From Patescibacteria group bacterium (GTDB lineage: Bacteria > Patescibacteriota > Microgenomatia > Daviesbacterales > UBA10151): a stretch of DNA of 6,998 nucleotides. The translations under genes and the position numbers were made by a program. Positions 5,257-6,998 of the stretch are shown here, one piece after another. Under the pieces are notes generated by a model. That model saw only the letters and a program-made list of their open reading frames with translations, had not been told where the DNA came from and searched no databases. The stretch spans positions 1 through 6,998 of the forward strand of contig JAHIVD010000017.1 in NCBI GenBank assembly GCA_018816815.1, given 5' to 3'. Positions within the stretch are counted from its first letter, which is position 1. Each line of letters starts with the position of its first letter.

Positions 5257-5841
5257 ATGAAACAGGGAGGCTTTATTCCGGTTATTATTTTAGCTGCAGT
5301 TGTTATCCTGGCAGGGGTGGGCGGGACGGCTTATTACGTTCACTCTTCAAGACAGCCAAAAACAGAGCCTGTTTTTCAACAGCAGGAAAATCAATATGAG
5401 AATTGGCAGGAATATGTTAACCCTAAATATAACTATACGGTAAAATATCCTCCTGATTGGTTTTTCCATAAAACAGGCTTAAATCCTCCCCCTCCGGCGT
5501 CAATTAAACTGTCCAGTGTTGAGGAAAAACCGGACTTAGCCGGCAATGAGATCAATGTACAAATCCTCTCTTTACCGGCGTCCGGTGAAACTTTGGAAAG
5601 TAATGCTGAAATTCAAAGTTTAACCGGTCAGGGTCACGGTAAAAAAACTATTACCATTTCCGGGGAGCCGGCAATAAAACTGGAAAAAGCAGATCCGGAA
5701 GGAGGGGTAGAATCTTCAATTTATGTTTACCATAACGGAAATGTTTACCGTTTGGTTTGGAATTTGTGGAATTCCGAGATAAAACGACTTTATGAAGGAA
5801 CACTTCAAGAAATAATCAACTCATTTTCTTTTACGGATTAA
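5257..5841 (+). CDS. Membrane-anchored PsbP-like domain protein
   Basis: The product has 194 residues. MKQGGFIPVIILAAVVILAG begins a single membrane helix (about 6-28), again pilin-like in style but without Glu at position 5. A short Gln-rich spacer (31-46) leads to a PsbP-like domain (49-193) that opens with the motif NWxEYxNxKYxYxxKYPxxW (49-68), typical of the first strands of this fold, and ends in EIINSFSF. Nine of the first 20 domain residues are identical to residues 758-777 of the 998-residue protein encoded upstream, so the two modules are paralogous. It starts 11 bases after the previous stop and has no visible Shine-Dalgarno, so translation may depend on coupling. The ATG is the first start in the frame and gives a complete anchor. 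PsbP-like domains outside phototrophs have no single known function. Here the likely role is structural or binding at the envelope. Confidence 0.85.
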   Translation: MKQGGFIPVIILAAVVILAGVGGTAYYVHSSRQPKTEPVFQQQENQYENWQEYVNPKYNYTVKYPPDWFFHKTGLNPPPPASIKLSSVEEKPDLAGNEINVQILSLPASGETLESNAEIQSLTGQGHGKKTITISGEPAIKLEKADPEGGVESSIYVYHNGNVYRLVWNLWNSEIKRLYEGTLQEIINSFSFTD

Positions 5842-5887
5842 ATATAAATCAAATAAACTTTCAACTCCTCTAACACCAAATGCACTG

Positions 5888-6132
5888 CCATTACTTTTGC
5901 AAAAGAAGACCTATTCCTGACATATAGAGTAAAAAATGTTTTTTAAGGCTCCAGAGATAACAAAAAACTTGTTGGCTATAAAGCATTTACTGAACATTAG
6001 ATAGTTACTACACCACGAAGTGTTGAAACTATCGCAAGGTTCCTACGAAGTAGGGTTCTTATCTACCAAGACCAATTACTTAAAGTCCAGAAAAAAGCCA
6101 AGAAAAAGAAATTAGGTATCTGGAGCCTGTAA
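5888..6132 (+). pseudogene. Probable remnant of a staphylococcal-nuclease-like (SNase) gene
   Basis: Pieces in different frames line up with an SNase domain. ITFAKEDLFLTYRVKNVF (about 5890-5943), followed after removal of one T from a T-run by KAPE, resembles the first strands and the family's VRLIGIDAPE. VGYKAFTE (about 5970-5993) resembles GKEAxEFT. The frame open from 6001 to TAA 6130-6132 ends YQDQLLKVQKKAKKKKLGIW, which looks like the family's last helix and its terminal GxW. The pieces total well under the usual 110 or so residues, so an internal part is missing, probably including catalytic residues. There are at least two frame changes and in-frame stops at 5944 and 5998. The C-terminal match is the strongest piece. 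Lysine-rich chance similarity cannot be excluded. Confidence 0.4.
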
Positions 6133-6219
6133 CCTCTTAGAATAGTTGCTGTCTCTCCTGAATGTAATAATTTTTGCTATAGTACTGAGTATAGCCGAAG
6201 TGCTAAAATTGAACTAGAT

Positions 6220-6230
6220 TATATATATAT
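6220..6230. repeat. Short TA dinucleotide run
   Basis: TATATATATAT directly precedes and overlaps the in-frame ATG at 6229-6231. It may act as an AT-rich promoter element or simply be a slippage-prone simple repeat. Confidence 0.6.
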
Positions 6231-6277
6231 GTCGAATAAATCAATTATTGATAAAGAAGAATTAGAAAAAATACAAC

Positions 6278-6715
6278 TTGCCTATAGAGTTGGAAGCAAT
6301 TCCTCTGGACTTTAAAGCATTTAGGCAAAGGATCTTGCAAAGGATGCCGGATGTTGAAGAAGCGGAATTATTCCTGCGTTTCTCCAAACCGCCAGTAATT
6401 GGAGATATTAAAGTTAAAAAAGCTGGTAACCTTGAATATGAATTTGAAGCCGTTGATGCTATTTCAACAAATGAAGATGGATGGTTAGTAAATGCTCAAT
6501 GGAATTTTGATTACAATGAAGGTCACTTTTCAACAGATAAAGATTATATTCTATCCAGGGAAAAGAAAAAGGATAAAAAGCATGGAGAAATTTTTGAGGC
6601 AGTTTTAAAAACAAAACATAAATTTGAGAAAGAAGGAAAATGTGTTGTGGCCTGTAAAGTGCAAGATAATTTAGCAGGAGAAACGATACTTAGCAAGAAA
6701 GTGAGAACAATTTAG
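6278..6715 (+). CDS. PKD-like domain protein fragment, possibly frameshifted at its N-terminus
   Basis: The open frame gives 145 residues from TTG 6278, with no Shine-Dalgarno before it. Another start is ATG 6344, which has AAAGGA 11 bases upstream. The natural start may be ATG 6229 in the neighbouring frame, whose product MSNKSIIDKEELEKIQL would run into LPIELEAIPLDF here after a single-base shift near 6265-6280. Residues 11-40 form a helical region ending LFLRFSKPPVIGD. Residues 41-145 look like an Ig/PKD-type sandwich, with WNFDYNEGHF (75-84), HKFEKEGKCVVACKVQDN (114-131) and a final strand ILSKKVRTI, matching the usual W-x-F-D and H-x-[YF]-x-x-x-G-x-x-x-V-x-V-x-D pattern. Similar PKD-like tails occur, to my recollection, at the end of some DNA methyltransferases of restriction systems in these bacteria, so this may be the detached 3' end of such a gene. 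No methyltransferase motif is present. It carries no signal peptide, so a cytoplasmic location is likely. Confidence 0.6.
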   Translation: MPIELEAIPLDFKAFRQRILQRMPDVEEAELFLRFSKPPVIGDIKVKKAGNLEYEFEAVDAISTNEDGWLVNAQWNFDYNEGHFSTDKDYILSREKKKDKKHGEIFEAVLKTKHKFEKEGKCVVACKVQDNLAGETILSKKVRTI

Positions 6716-6916
6716 ATGGAAGAAGTAGTTCAAAAGATAGAAAAAAACATAGCGACAATAAAGGATTCTTTAAAAGCAGATGACTGGAGAAAGGTTATGT
6801 TAACGCAGCATAGTGTCTTTGGTACCATCGCCGGATTAGAAGTTACTGCTTTAGCTATCCTGACTTCTATCACCTCTAATGGTTTAGGCTCAAATGAAGA
6901 GTTTTTGGGACACTAA
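6716..6916 (+). CDS. Small hypothetical protein, possibly truncated at its C-terminus
   Basis: ATG 6716 follows the previous TAG without a gap, so the two genes are probably translated together. The 66-residue product has an amphipathic helical start (MEEVVQKIEKNIATIKDSLK) with a conserved-looking DDWRKVMLTQHSVFGT (22-37), then a hydrophobic stretch GLEVTALAILTSI (40-52) that could be one membrane helix, and a short polar end SNEEFLGH. I do not recognise the family. The abrupt end just after a hydrophobic segment, 31 bases before what looks like a transposase start, suggests that the original gene was longer and was cut by an insertion, with the last few codons supplied by the element. Confidence 0.55.
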   Translation: MEEVVQKIEKNIATIKDSLKADDWRKVMLTQHSVFGTIAGLEVTALAILTSITSNGLGSNEEFLGH

Positions 6917-6947
6917 GGTTATGTATTGATGCGTATATAATTAAGGG

Positions 6948-6998
6948 GTGAGAACAAGGATTGTTCCAACAGCTTCAGGTAAAAAAGCTATCCAGGTA
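6948..6998 (+). CDS. Start of an IS1634-type transposase (partial, runs off the window)
   Basis: From GTG 6948 the frame is open to the last base and reads (M)RTRIVPTASGKKAIQV. IS1634-family (IS4-like DDE) transposases commonly begin with a strand of the form MxIRTxxTASGxxAVQV, and the match over these 17 residues is close. TAA 6942-6944 closes the frame upstream, so GTG is the only good start. The G-rich AAGGGG just before it is too close to serve it as a normal Shine-Dalgarno. The catalytic DDE core lies beyond the window and cannot be checked. If the call is right, the element's left end lies between about 6895 and 6945. Confidence 0.5.
   Translation, partial: MRTRIVPTASGKKAIQV

Larger units (their letters stand above)
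5842..6277. other. Spacer between the operon and the PKD-like fragment
   Basis: This stretch has no intact gene. It contains a probable nuclease relic, listed separately. CCTAC-GAA-GTAGG (6042-6054) can form a small hairpin, and CGAAGT recurs at 6016, 6046 and 6196. An 11-base TA run is at 6220-6230. No intrinsic terminator is seen after the TAA at 5841. Confidence 0.5.

Noticed and set aside
6016..6201. Repeated CGAAGT at 6016, 6046 and 6196, spaced by multiples of 30, as a CRISPR-like or structured-RNA signal
   Set aside because: The repeats are only six bases with unlike flanks. The hairpins are three to five pairs, and the stretch is better explained by the nuclease relic.
1..6998. tRNA, rRNA or CRISPR array
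   Set aside because: No cloverleaf with a T-loop and CCA-type end, no rRNA-like stretch and no regularly spaced repeats were seen on reading both strands.

Overview
The window looks like a chromosomal fragment of a low-GC bacterium of the Candidate Phyla Radiation (Patescibacteria), most likely a Microgenomates-like lineage. This rests on recalled family resemblance, not a search. The pointers are a secreted glutamine-rich coiled-coil protein, long Thr/Ser-Pro linkers in a membrane-anchored surface protein, short pilin-like N-terminal anchors, and an 'AFHDD' peptidase-like segment that I associate with these genomes. The genetic code appears standard: TGA ends the first partial gene, and the 998-codon gene has no internal stop.

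Layout. Positions 1-90 hold the 3' end of an unidentified gene. Positions 91-287 are a regulatory-looking spacer with two dyads, a possible promoter and a strong Shine-Dalgarno sequence, leading to a 206-residue secreted Gln-rich protein (288-908). Positions 909-1790 contain no intact gene. Within them, 1080-1532 is a recognisable wreck of a VIT/CCC1-like membrane transporter, and 1533-1790 is an AT-rich stretch with another decayed membrane-segment reading. Positions 1791-5841 carry three genes, all on the + strand. The first encodes a 998-residue multidomain surface protein. The second is a 152-residue protein whose start overlaps that stop codon. The third is a 194-residue protein that begins 11 bases after the second gene ends. 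All three have one N-terminal membrane anchor and an external C-terminal part. The first and third share a PsbP-like module, so they probably form one cell-envelope operon.

Positions 5842-6277 are again a graveyard, with a probable remnant of a staphylococcal-nuclease-like gene. Positions 6278-6715 encode a PKD-like fragment whose natural start may lie in another frame at 6229. A 66-residue ORF (6716-6916) follows with no gap. The window ends in what looks like the first 17 codons of an IS1634-type transposase (6948-6998), so the right edge is probably an insertion boundary.

The most interesting object is the 998-residue protein. I read it as a carbohydrate-binding-like domain, a peptidase-like domain that has lost its expected zinc site, a PsbP-like domain and a Kazal-like cysteine-rich tail. 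A pseudo-protease joined to a protease-inhibitor-like domain on the cell surface is unusual. These domain calls come from motif reading by eye and need profile searches.
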